Origin: CAYSLU01 sp964431965
Lineage (GTDB): Bacteria > Verrucomicrobiota > Kiritimatiellia > CAIKKV01 > CAYSLU01
Length of the DNA: 64,000 bases
Direction: 5' to 3'
Assembly (NCBI GenBank): GCA_964431965.1
Contig: CAYSLU010000015.1
Location: 1-64,000 of the forward strand
Shown here: positions 27,302 to 34,559 of the stretch, in pieces
Position numbering within the stretch: position 1 is the first letter of the stretch
Layout of the letters: each line of letters begins with the position of its first letter
Notes under the pieces: model-generated
Database searches by the model: none
What the model saw: the letters and a program-made list of their open reading frames with translations, nothing else
Told to the model about the DNA's origin: nothing
Translations under genes and position numbers: made by a program

Positions 27302-28546
27302 ATGATGACGTCGCGCGAGCGAATACTGGCCGCACTGGAGGGCCGGTCGGTGGATCACGTTCCGCTGACCACATGGTCCTTCGGCCTTCAACCGCCACCC
27401 GGCTTGCGATGGGCGACCAACGGCGAGGAGCGCCGCTACTGGTACACGCAGCGACTGGAGCACATCCACACGCTGCCGCAGGCGTGGACGGTTGAGGACG
27501 ACTTTCGCCGGGTTCGCGCGTGGCGCGAACTGGGGGTGGACGACATCCTGGATGTGTCGGTGCCATGGAGCGTGGCCCCGGGGGTTACGTGGCGCGACAC
27601 GCAGGTCCCAAAGGGCGCCATGGACGCCGACTACCCGGTGATGGTCCGGGCCTACGAAACGCCGGCCGGCCTGCTTCGGCATGCCGTGCGCCGGACGGGC
27701 GAGTATCCGGGGCCCGGCTGGGTGGTTCAGCCGGATCACGTGCCGCTGATCGAGGACTACAATATTCCGCGGGCCGTGCGGCATGCGGTGGCTGCACCGG
27801 AGGACGTGTCGATCGTCAAGCACCTCTATCGCCCTCCGGATGCCGCGGCGCGGGGCTGGTTCGAGGCGCGCATGGCGGTGGTGCAGGCGTTCGCCGCGCG
27901 GGAGGGGGTGGCCACGCAGGCGTGGGCGGGCTTCGGCCTGGACGCGGTCGTCTGGTTCGCTGGAACCGAGGGGGCGGTCTTGCTGGCGATGGACGCTCCC
28001 GATGCCTTTGCCCGGCTCATGGAGGCGATCACGGAGACCGACCGCGCGCGCGTGGACTTGGCCGCGGGCTGCGCCGGCGTCGATATCGTCTGCGCACGCG
28101 GCTGGTACTCGTCGACGGATTTCTGGTCGCCGACGCTGTTCGATCAGTTCATCGGGCCGTACATCCGCGAGATGGCGGCCGCGGCGCACCGGCTGGGGAA
28201 GCGCTTCGGCTACGTCATGACAACGGGCGTGGAGGCTCTGGGCGGGCGCCTGGCGGACGCCGGGGTCGATTTGCTCTACTTTGTGGATCCGGTGCAGGAC
28301 CGGATCTCCGTGGAGCGGGCGCGGGCACTGCTCGGCGGACGGATGACGCTCTGCGGGGGCACGAATGCGCTGAGCCTGGCATCGGGCGATGCCGCGCGGA
28401 TACGGGGCGAGGTGTGGCGGGCGCTCGACGCCCTCGGGCCCACGAACCGGTTCATCTTGCACCCGGTCGACGCCCTCTTCCCGGATACGCCATGGTCCGG
28501 GGTCGAGGCGATGATCGGCGCGTGGCGCGAGCATCAGGGGCTGTAA
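27302..28546 (+). CDS. Uroporphyrinogen decarboxylase-fold protein
   Basis: The 414-aa product opens with the usual UroD-family start MMTSRERILAALEGRSVDHVPL and continues through the TIM-barrel strands (GVDIVCARGWYSSTDFWSP, FIGPYIREMAAAAHRLGKRFGYVM, DLLYFVDPVQD, LCGGTNALSLASG). It is not a HemE: the substrate-binding arginine-rich start is missing. These paralogues may demethylate or decarboxylate unknown compounds. It lies 30 bp after the U32 gene and ten bp before the fucose-isomerase-like gene, so it is within an operon. A second ATG at 27305 is equally possible as the start. Confidence 0.82.
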   Translation: MMTSRERILAALEGRSVDHVPLTTWSFGLQPPPGLRWATNGEERRYWYTQRLEHIHTLPQAWTVEDDFRRVRAWRELGVDDILDVSVPWSVAPGVTWRDTQVPKGAMDADYPVMVRAYETPAGLLRHAVRRTGEYPGPGWVVQPDHVPLIEDYNIPRAVRHAVAAPEDVSIVKHLYRPPDAAARGWFEARMAVVQAFAAREGVATQAWAGFGLDAVVWFAGTEGAVLLAMDAPDAFARLMEAITETDRARVDLAAGCAGVDIVCARGWYSSTDFWSPTLFDQFIGPYIREMAAAAHRLGKRFGYVMTTGVEALGGRLADAGVDLLYFVDPVQDRISVERARALLGGRMTLCGGTNALSLASGDAARIRGEVWRALDALGPTNRFILHPVDALFPDTPWSGVEAMIGAWREHQGL

Positions 28547-28556
28547 GGAGATGGCC

Positions 28557-29879
28557 ATGGATCTGGGCAGGGCGCGAGCGAAAGTGGGCGTGGGCGCGGT
28601 GTGCAGCCCGCTCGAAGTTGGCGCGGACCGTGCGTCGGGGGCCGCGGCGGGCTTGGCGGCATGGCTGCGGGAGGCCGGCTGTGAGGTCGTGGCGGCCGGC
28701 CGGATCGCCAGCGCCGACGAGGCGGCCGCGGCCGGCCGGCTTTTCGTGGAGGCGCGGGTTGAGGCGACGGCGCTGGTGGCCGCGAGCTGGTTCGAGGACT
28801 ACCTGGTCACGGACCTCGTCGAGGAGTGTCGCGCTCCGCTGCTGCTGTGGGCGGTCCCGGGCATGGAGACTGGCGCGCTGTGCGGATGCCAGCAGGCGAC
28901 GGCGCTTCTGAAGCAGCTGGGTACGGCGGCATACGCCAACGTATTCGGCGGGGCGGACGATCCCGCCTGCCGCGCGCGGGCCGAAGCCTTTCTCGCAGCC
29001 GCGGGGCTGGCGGCCCGACTGAGGCGGTGTCGCGTGGGCCTGGCCGGGCATCATGTGAACGGCATGACGCACACCGCGCCGAACGAGGTGGCGCTCAAGC
29101 GGGCGATCGGCCCGCGAGTGGTCTGGCTCGATCTGCCCGACATCCTGAAGCAGGCCGCGGAGCGCCCGGAGTCCGAGGCGGATGCACTCTGGCGCGATCT
29201 GCGCAGCCGGGCGGGCGCCTGCGACGTGTCGGACGGGGCCGGCCGCGACTCGATGCGCGTCTACGCCGCGTTTCGAGCGGCGGCCGGCGCGCACGGGCTG
29301 CAGGCTCTGACCGCGGGGTGCTACCCGCACCTCATGGGCCGGGTGTGCCTCGCGGCGTCGCGGCTGGCGGATGACGGGGTGGTCATGGCGTGCGAGGGGG
29401 ATGTGAACGGGGCGGTCGGACAGTACATGCTGCAGCTGCTGACCGCCCAGCCGACGCACCACACCGACTGGCTGGATCCGGCGGACGGCCAGAGCGTGGT
29501 GTTCACGCACTGCGGGGCGAGTTCGCTGTCGCTGGCCGCCGCGCCCGGCGAGGTGCGGCTTGCCAGCGTGCGACTCATGGGGCAGGGGGCCTGCGCGCTG
29601 TTCCCGGCGAAGCCGGGGGCGGTTACGCTGGTCAACCTCACGCCGTCGGGAGACGGCTACCTCTTCGGGCTCCTGGAGGGGGAAGCGGTGCCGACCGGCA
29701 TGGTCTTCCCCGGCAATCCGGTGCGCGTGCGGTTCGACCAGCCGGTCCGGTCGCTGATCGACTGGGTGCACGCCGAGGGGCTGGGGCACCATTGGGCCAT
29801 CGGGTATGGCCGAGTCGGCGAAACGCTTCGCTGCTGGGCGCGGCTCGCGGGGCCGGGGCTGCGGCTGGTCACTCCGTGA
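28557..29879 (+). CDS. L-fucose/L-arabinose isomerase-like protein
   Basis: The 440-aa product resembles the FucI/AraA-fold family: an N-terminal Rossmann-like domain (about 5-140; VEATALVAASWFEDYL, PLLLWAVPGMETGALCG), a middle domain (VGLAGHHVNGMTHT) and a C-terminal domain with ALTAGCYPHLMG, VVMACEGDVNGAVGQYML and a late HTDW segment, which supplies the acid and His residues used for metal binding in sugar isomerases. TAAGGAG abuts a first ATG at 28551, so the second ATG at 28557 with a six-base spacer is the better start. It is coupled to the UroD-like gene before it. Activity could be isomerisation or a related carbohydrate step. Confidence 0.72.
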   Translation: MDLGRARAKVGVGAVCSPLEVGADRASGAAAGLAAWLREAGCEVVAAGRIASADEAAAAGRLFVEARVEATALVAASWFEDYLVTDLVEECRAPLLLWAVPGMETGALCGCQQATALLKQLGTAAYANVFGGADDPACRARAEAFLAAAGLAARLRRCRVGLAGHHVNGMTHTAPNEVALKRAIGPRVVWLDLPDILKQAAERPESEADALWRDLRSRAGACDVSDGAGRDSMRVYAAFRAAAGAHGLQALTAGCYPHLMGRVCLAASRLADDGVVMACEGDVNGAVGQYMLQLLTAQPTHHTDWLDPADGQSVVFTHCGASSLSLAAAPGEVRLASVRLMGQGACALFPAKPGAVTLVNLTPSGDGYLFGLLEGEAVPTGMVFPGNPVRVRFDQPVRSLIDWVHAEGLGHHWAIGYGRVGETLRCWARLAGPGLRLVTP

Positions 29880-29895
29880 GTCCGGCGCGGCTGCC

Positions 29896-29923
29896 TTGAC
29901 TCGGAGGCGCGGGATGCCATACC
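29896..29923 (+). promoter_or_regulatory. Promoter of the HAD gene
   Basis: TTGACT (29896-29901), a 16-bp spacer and CATACC (29918-29923), preceded by TGC as an extended -10. The transcript would start only about ten bases before the ATG at 29940. Confidence 0.45.
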
Positions 29924-29939
29924 GTTCGCCCTCCTGGCC

Positions 29940-30791
29940 ATGCATATACACCAGTCATTCAGCTCCTGGCATCGGGAGCATGCGACGGAGATGGACGCGA
30001 TCGTGTTCGACGTCGATGGCGTTCTGCTGGTGAGTCACACGCCCATCCCCGGCAGCCGGGAGCTGCTGAACGAGCTTCGTGCGCGGCGCCTGCCGCTGGC
30101 GCTTCTTACCAACGATGGCAACCACTCGGTTGCGGAGAAGCGGAATCATCTTCGGATGTGCGGCCTGGAGTTCGCGGAGGAGGAGATCACCTCCTGCTCG
30201 CACGGGCTGGAGGAGGTCGCTGAAGCCCGCGGCTTGCGGGGGCGGCCGGTCTTCGTGCTGGGTTCGCTGGGGCGCCCCGACTTCGCGGAGTCCGCGGGAA
30301 TGCGGGTGACTCGCCTGCTGCCCGATCTCGAAGGGTGCGCGGCGGTGATCGTGGGCGAATCGCACTACGAGTGGGAGCCGACGATCAACGGGGTGATCAA
30401 CTGCCTGATCGGGCACCCGGACCGCCCGCTGGTGGTTCCGAATCCGGACGAGTACTACCCGGGACAGAACGGCTCGGTGGTGGTCGCGGCCGGGGGCATC
30501 GCCCGATTCATCCAGAGAGTGGTCGGCGTGCATGGCCAGACGATCGAACCGGTCTACCTTGGGAAGCCGTACCGTCCGATCTTCGAGCACAGCCATCGGC
30601 GGCTGGAGCAGCGGGTGGGGCGCCGGATCGATCCGTCACGCGTGCTGATGCTGGGCGACTCCCTCGCGTCTGACGTGGCCGGCTCGAAGGGCTTCGGCTA
30701 TCGCTCCGCGCTGATGCTGACCGGCATCACGCAGGAGTTCCACCTGCGTCGCGCCGACCCGCGCCCGGATCTGGTGTTCCGCGGATACTGA
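29940..30791 (+). CDS. HAD-superfamily phosphatase, NagD-like (class IIA)
   Basis: The 283-aa product has HAD motif I DVDGVLL (Asp24, Asp26), motif II in LLTNDGNHS, a cap domain (about 85-195; VIVGESHYEWEPTINGVINC) and motifs III/IV in YLGKPYRPIF and MLGDSLASDVAGSKGFG. NagD-type enzymes dephosphorylate nucleotides or sugar phosphates in the cytoplasm. The start at 29940 follows its promoter closely. A second ATG at 29994, with GGAG directly abutting, would remove 18 non-catalytic residues. It ends the plus-strand block and is followed by a strong hairpin. Confidence 0.85.
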   Translation: MHIHQSFSSWHREHATEMDAIVFDVDGVLLVSHTPIPGSRELLNELRARRLPLALLTNDGNHSVAEKRNHLRMCGLEFAEEEITSCSHGLEEVAEARGLRGRPVFVLGSLGRPDFAESAGMRVTRLLPDLEGCAAVIVGESHYEWEPTINGVINCLIGHPDRPLVVPNPDEYYPGQNGSVVVAAGGIARFIQRVVGVHGQTIEPVYLGKPYRPIFEHSHRRLEQRVGRRIDPSRVLMLGDSLASDVAGSKGFGYRSALMLTGITQEFHLRRADPRPDLVFRGY

Positions 30792-30811
30792 GGGCCGGGC
30801 TGCCCGGCCCT
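30791..30811 (+). terminator. GC-rich hairpin after the HAD gene
   Basis: The 21-mer AGGGCCGGGC-T-GCCCGGCCCT is a near-perfect inverted repeat that overlaps the last base of the HAD stop codon. No T-run follows, so it could be a weak intrinsic or Rho-assisted terminator. Confidence 0.5.
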
Positions 30812-30928
30812 CGGGGCTCCGGCTTTCGCCCGGTCCGCGTTGGAGCACTTCGAATTGCCTCGAATTGCCTTGCAGGCTCCGGCGGGCATGCGTAACCTCC
30901 GCCCACAATTCCAGGGAGGATCCGGGTC

Positions 30929-31321
30929 ATGCGATGCGCGATTCTGCTGATGGTGGTGTGTGTGCTGGGCGCGGTCGTTTCGGGGTGCGAGGACGGAGGG
31001 GGCAGCCCGCCGCGCGACTTGGCCGGCACGTGGCAGTTCGACGTGGCCAGCCAGGACAAGTTCGTCTCCTTCGTCGGCACGTCGATGGTGATTACGAACA
31101 CGGGCGCGGGCTATGAGGTGCTGTGGATGTCTCCGACCCCGAATGGGCGTGCCTCGCTGGACACGAACACGTGGACGGTCACGATGCACGTCGAAAGCGC
31201 GCCGACGGTTCTGGACTTGGTCGGCACGCTCGAAGACGCTTCGACTATGCGCGGCAACGGCACCGTGGACGGATACGGGGGGCTGCGCGTCGGCGTCTGG
31301 CAGGCTTCGCGCCAAGACTAG
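30929..31321 (+). CDS. Small lipoprotein of unknown function
   Basis: The 130-aa product has a lipoprotein signal peptide ending in the lipobox VSGC (Cys20 would be lipidated). The mature part (about 110 residues) is predicted beta-rich: LAGTWQFDV, FVGTSMVITNTGAGYEVLW, TWTVTMHVESAPTVLDLVGTL, with alternating strands. This resembles small lipocalin-like or calycin-type secreted domains that open with LAGTW, but no family is certain. Start ATG 30929 has GGGAGG nine bases upstream. It lies between the HAD gene and the NUDIX gene, and its 3' end faces the NUDIX gene. Confidence 0.7.
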   Translation: MRCAILLMVVCVLGAVVSGCEDGGGSPPRDLAGTWQFDVASQDKFVSFVGTSMVITNTGAGYEVLWMSPTPNGRASLDTNTWTVTMHVESAPTVLDLVGTLEDASTMRGNGTVDGYGGLRVGVWQASRQD

Positions 31322-31349
31322 GCCCGTGCGCGGCGCGGTCGCCGGCCTG

Positions 31350-31826
31350 CTACGGGAGATCCGGCGCAAGGTGCGCCAGGCGCTCGAGTAGCGGAGCCTG
31401 GGCCGGGCTGATCATCCGGGCGGCGTCCGCCAAGCCGAAGAACTCCCAGCGGTCCACCTCCGGGATCTCCTCCTGCCGGCCCGAACCGGGCGGCCAGTCG
31501 ATCCGGCATGTGCCACTGACGAAGCGGTGCCCGGCCGGGATATCGCCGCGGATCGCCCATGCGACGACTGTCTTCCCCCGGCGCAGGGCGATGCGTCCCA
31601 GTGGAGCCGCCTGGCCGGCAAGCGCCAGCCCCGTCTCCTCCCGGAACTCGCGGCGTGCAGCGGCCAGCTCGTCCTCGCCGGGATCGACTTCGCCTTTCGG
31701 TATGCTCCAGTACCCGGCGTCCTTGCGCGCGTAGTACGGGCCGCCGGGATGGACCAGCAACACCTCGATGCCGGCGTTCCGGATGCGGAAGAGCATCAAG
31801 CCGGCACTGACGCGTTCGGGTTCCAT
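31350..31826 (-). CDS. NUDIX hydrolase
   Basis: The 158-aa product has a complete Nudix box: Gly45, Glu51, Arg59-Glu60, Glu63-Glu64 and Gly66 (GEVDPGEDELAAARREFREE). It would hydrolyse a nucleoside diphosphate linked to another group, with divalent metal. The N-terminal start VSAGLMLFRI and the following VLLVHPGGPYY strand resemble the diadenosine tetraphosphatase-like members that begin with a phenylalanine-bearing loop. No ribosome site is visible before ATG 31826. It is encoded alone on the minus strand next to the palindromic element at 31850. Confidence 0.92.
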   Translation of the reverse strand: MEPERVSAGLMLFRIRNAGIEVLLVHPGGPYYARKDAGYWSIPKGEVDPGEDELAAARREFREETGLALAGQAAPLGRIALRRGKTVVAWAIRGDIPAGHRFVSGTCRIDWPPGSGRQEEIPEVDRWEFFGLADAARMISPAQAPLLERLAHLAPDLP

Positions 31827-31849
31827 TTATGAAGGGGCCGGACGCGGCG

Positions 31850-31924
31850 CTAGTGCAGTGCGTCCAACGCTTCGTTACATTTGACGATTTTGGCCATGAA
31901 GGTAATTCTGACGCACTACACTAG
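31850..31924. mobile_element. 75-bp palindromic (MITE-like) element
   Basis: CTAGTGCAGTGCGTC (31850-31864) and GACGCACTACACTAG (31910-31924) are inverted repeats that match at 14 of 15 positions around a 45-bp centre. The right arm overlaps the 3' end of the acyltransferase gene, and its CTA (31921-31923) is the TAG stop of that gene. The minus strand also encodes a 15-codon open frame (MAKIVKCNEALDALH) inside. Its size and symmetry fit a non-autonomous insertion remnant; a dual terminator is the alternative. Confidence 0.5.
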
Positions 31925-32856
31925 GCGCTTTTCGGGGGAAGTAAAGGAGAGCGCTCGATGGGGTCGAAGATCCAGCGCTTGTTGTACCAGAACCACTGCT
32001 CGGGCTCGGCGCGGATGGCGGCTTCGACGATCGCGAGGACGGCCTCGGTCAGTCGGCGCGCCTCGGCATGCCGGTCGGCCTCCGGATCGGGCCACAGCGG
32101 CGGGTAGACCGTAAAGTGGTGACGGCTCCAGCCGATGCGGCGCACGAGGCACGGGAACACGGGGACGTTGGCCATGACGGCGAACAGCCCCATGCCCGGC
32201 CCGATGTTGGCGGTGTGCCCGAGGAACGTCAGGGTCAGGGCCTCGGTCGGCATGCGGACGTCGGGAAGGATGGCCAGCGCCTTCCCGGCCTTGAGTTCTT
32301 TCACGACCGTGCGGATCAGCGACGATCCGCGCATGACGACCGGCAGGCCGGCCTCCACGCGGATCCGGTTGAGGTAGGCGTCAGCATATGGATTCCGCTG
32401 GCGTCCGGCGATGGAGAAGATCGGCAGCCCATGGAGGTGCGCGGCGACGCCGGCCAGGTCCCATGCGCCCATGTGCGGGCACGCGATGACCGAGCCGCGT
32501 CCGGTCGCGGTGTTCTCGTGGATCGACTTGGCCGCGGAGTCGAAGCTCACGGCGGAGATCGCGTCCATGCGCGCCCGGGACAGCCCGGGAGATCGGGCGA
32601 TGTCGATGATGTTGAACACGAAGTTCCGGAAGGAGCGCCAGGCGATGCGCCGGACCGCTCGTTCAGTGAGCTGATCGCCGAACACCGATCGGATTCGGCG
32701 GCGCGCTTCGGCGGCGCGGACGCCGAGCACGTGGTGGGCGATGCCGGCGAAAAACCACCCGAGGAACAACGCGGCGCGGTAGGGCAGGACGTTGAGCAGG
32801 GCTCCGAACGCCCGGATGGCCCCGTACTCAACGGCGTATCGAACGTTCTTGCTCAT
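31921..32856 (-). CDS. LpxL/HtrB-like lipid A acyltransferase
   Basis: The 311-aa product belongs to the lysophospholipid acyltransferase (LpxL/LpxM) family, which adds secondary acyl chains to lipid A in the inner membrane. The catalytic HxxxxD is His128/Asp133 in PHMGAWD. An N-terminal hydrophobic segment (about 15-45) anchors it. Later motifs RGSSLIRTVVKELKAGKALAILPD and GMGLFAVMANVPVFPCLVRR match the family substrate sites. Presence supports an LPS-type outer membrane. The gene's stop codon lies inside the palindromic element, so the C-terminus may have been reshaped by its insertion. It lies 25 bp downstream of the DUF362 gene. Confidence 0.88.
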   Translation of the reverse strand: MSKNVRYAVEYGAIRAFGALLNVLPYRAALFLGWFFAGIAHHVLGVRAAEARRRIRSVFGDQLTERAVRRIAWRSFRNFVFNIIDIARSPGLSRARMDAISAVSFDSAAKSIHENTATGRGSVIACPHMGAWDLAGVAAHLHGLPIFSIAGRQRNPYADAYLNRIRVEAGLPVVMRGSSLIRTVVKELKAGKALAILPDVRMPTEALTLTFLGHTANIGPGMGLFAVMANVPVFPCLVRRIGWSRHHFTVYPPLWPDPEADRHAEARRLTEAVLAIVEAAIRAEPEQWFWYNKRWIFDPIERSPLLPPKSA

Positions 32857-32881
32857 GCCGGTTCCGGCTCGCTTTCCTGGG

Positions 32882-33979
32882 CTATCCGCCGCGCACCCGG
32901 CGGATGAGCCGCAGCAGGGGGCTGGGTGTCATGGCGATGGCCTGATGCGGGCATACCTCGTGGCAGCAGCAGCACCCGATGCACGCCGCCGGCGTCAGGA
33001 CCGGCCGCGGCTTCGAGGCGGAGAGCGCCTGCACCGGGCAGGACGCGACGCACCGCCCGCAGTTCACGCACCGGTCGCCGATGGTGGGGCGCGTCCACAC
33101 GTACGGGCCCATGGCATCGACCAGCCAGCGCGGAATCAGTTTGAACTTGAGCGTCGATGGCACGCGGAACCGGTCCGGCGCGACCTCATTCAGAGGCGTC
33201 CCGAGCATCTCCGGCTCCTCAGCGCCGGCCAGGTACGGCACCGCGCGGGGCGGGATACGCAGGATGCGACACAGCGCGACGTCGAGCGCGGCGGCATCCG
33301 GGGATGCGGCCAGGAAGCCGAGCGGGGCCGGGTTGCCGCCGCTGGGGCCCTCGCCGTCCATGCCCACGATGCCGTCCGCGATGGTGAGCGCGGGGCGCAG
33401 GCGGCGATAGACGGCGGACAGGAGGCGCCCAAACTCCGCGGGCTTCGGGTACTGCTTGTGCAGGGCGGTCTTCTGGAAGCCCGGAATCGTGCCGTAGAGG
33501 TTCTTGACGCCGGCCGTGAGCACGGTCAGCACGTGCGTCTTCACCTTGGGCACATTGATCAGCACGTCGGCGTCGAGGAACGGCTGCGCGATGGTGAAGC
33601 GGAAGCCCTCGGACTCGATCACGCGTGATCCGGCCTTCTCGATGTTCAGGAGGGGCACGCCCTCCTCGGCGCACATGGCGTGGAAGCCGGTGCGCTCCCA
33701 GACCTCCTCAGTCCGGGCCACGAGGCACGGGCTGTCGGCGACCGCCAGCCGGGCGCCGGTCGGCTTGAGGATGCGGATGAGCGCACGCACGACTTCGGGA
33801 TGGGTCGTCTTCGCGGCCTCCGGCGGTGCGGCTGTCAGGAGGTTGGGCTTGATGACGACGCTCTGCCCCGGCCGCACGAAGCGCGACGCCCCGCCCAGGA
33901 GGTCGATGGCCCGCCGGACCGCGGGCTCGAGGGCGGCGGCGTAGTCGGGGCAGGGGACGATGGAGACCGGTTGCGACAT
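32882..33979 (-). CDS. DUF362 protein with two 4Fe-4S sites
   Basis: The 365-aa product has an N-terminal DUF362 domain (about 1-290; VVIKPNLLTAAPPEAAKTTHPEVVRA is typical, with VPKVKTHVLTVLTAGVKNLYGTIPG) and a C-terminal ferredoxin region with two cluster motifs, CVNCGRCVASCP and CIGCCCCHEVCP. The redox role and partner are unknown. ATG 33979 is chosen because family proteins begin here; no clear ribosome site is visible upstream. It is followed closely by the lpxL-like gene. The arrangement of eight cysteines includes an extra pair (CCCC) in the second motif, which could alter cluster type. Confidence 0.85.
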   Translation of the reverse strand: MSQPVSIVPCPDYAAALEPAVRRAIDLLGGASRFVRPGQSVVIKPNLLTAAPPEAAKTTHPEVVRALIRILKPTGARLAVADSPCLVARTEEVWERTGFHAMCAEEGVPLLNIEKAGSRVIESEGFRFTIAQPFLDADVLINVPKVKTHVLTVLTAGVKNLYGTIPGFQKTALHKQYPKPAEFGRLLSAVYRRLRPALTIADGIVGMDGEGPSGGNPAPLGFLAASPDAAALDVALCRILRIPPRAVPYLAGAEEPEMLGTPLNEVAPDRFRVPSTLKFKLIPRWLVDAMGPYVWTRPTIGDRCVNCGRCVASCPVQALSASKPRPVLTPAACIGCCCCHEVCPHQAIAMTPSPLLRLIRRVRGG

Positions 33980-34139
33980 CCGCGGGAGGATACCAGAACC
34001 GGCTGGCTTTTCCAGTCGCCCCGTGCGCCCGATCCCCGGCCTTCGGTCGTTCACGCGACGAGTCGGCTGCGTGCCCATGCGCGCGCCATCGCGCCACACG
34101 GGATCCCTCGCCGGATACGCCGCTCTCTGAGACAGCGCA

Positions 34140-34430
34140 TTAGTTCGCCTGCGCACCCACGGCCGCGCTCGCCACTCGGGTCAGCTTCAGATTGGGCGCG
34201 TGCAGTCCGGCCGATCCGTTCCAGAGGGCAATGCCCGTCGATCCCTTCTCCATGGACTTGAGATGGGTCTCCGTGGCCACCACGATGATTGAGGGGTGCA
34301 TTCCCGAGACATCCGTCTTGATCGTGAAGATGACCTTGTCGTCATGTACGACGGTGGCCATCCGCGCATCCTTGTCGTTGACCACAATCTTCACGTTCCG
34401 TCGTGGGGGCGTCCGGTCCGGGGTTTTCAT
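34140..34430 (-). CDS. Small ORF, possible LamG/DUF1080-like fragment
   Basis: The 96-aa frame has a protein-like pattern with alternating beta strands (NVKIVVNDKDARMATVVHDDKVIFTIK) and an end like GSTGIALWNGSAGLHAPNLKLTRV, which resembles the C-terminus of DUF1080/concanavalin A-like domains. It has no signal peptide and no ribosome site before ATG 34430. It may be an orphan domain or the remnant of a larger glycan-binding protein. It is divergent from the SGNH-UroD fusion. Confidence 0.35.
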   Translation of the reverse strand: MKTPDRTPPRRNVKIVVNDKDARMATVVHDDKVIFTIKTDVSGMHPSIIVVATETHLKSMEKGSTGIALWNGSAGLHAPNLKLTRVASAAVGAQAN

Positions 34431-34492
34431 ACAAAGATGATCTCATGCCGCAGGATGAAACGCGATGCAATACGGAACTCTGCCCTTTCTCC

Positions 34493-34522
34493 ATTGAATC
34501 CCCCGATCCGCGGGACTATCGT
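34493..34522 (+). promoter_or_regulatory. Promoter of the SGNH-UroD gene
   Basis: TTGAAT (34493-34498), an 18-bp spacer and TATCGT (34517-34522). The start is 38 bases downstream, and GGAGG seven bases before ATG 34560 provides the ribosome site. Confidence 0.5.
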
Positions 34523-34559
34523 GCATCCACTTCGCGGGTACTCTTTCTGGAGGGGCGAC

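Noticed and set aside
28551..28553. First ATG of the fucose-isomerase-like gene
   Set aside because: The GGAG ribosome site directly abuts this ATG, so the ATG at 28557 with a six-base spacer is preferred.
24677..28558. Very long antisense open frame (minus strand, about 1290 codons)
   Set aside because: It lies fully opposite the U32 and UroD-like genes, has no start signal and its residues are Arg/Pro-rich with no motif. GC-rich DNA gives such frames by chance.
30851..30870. Tandem CGAATTGCCT repeat
   Set aside because: Only two copies of a 10-mer with no wider pattern; no function can be argued.
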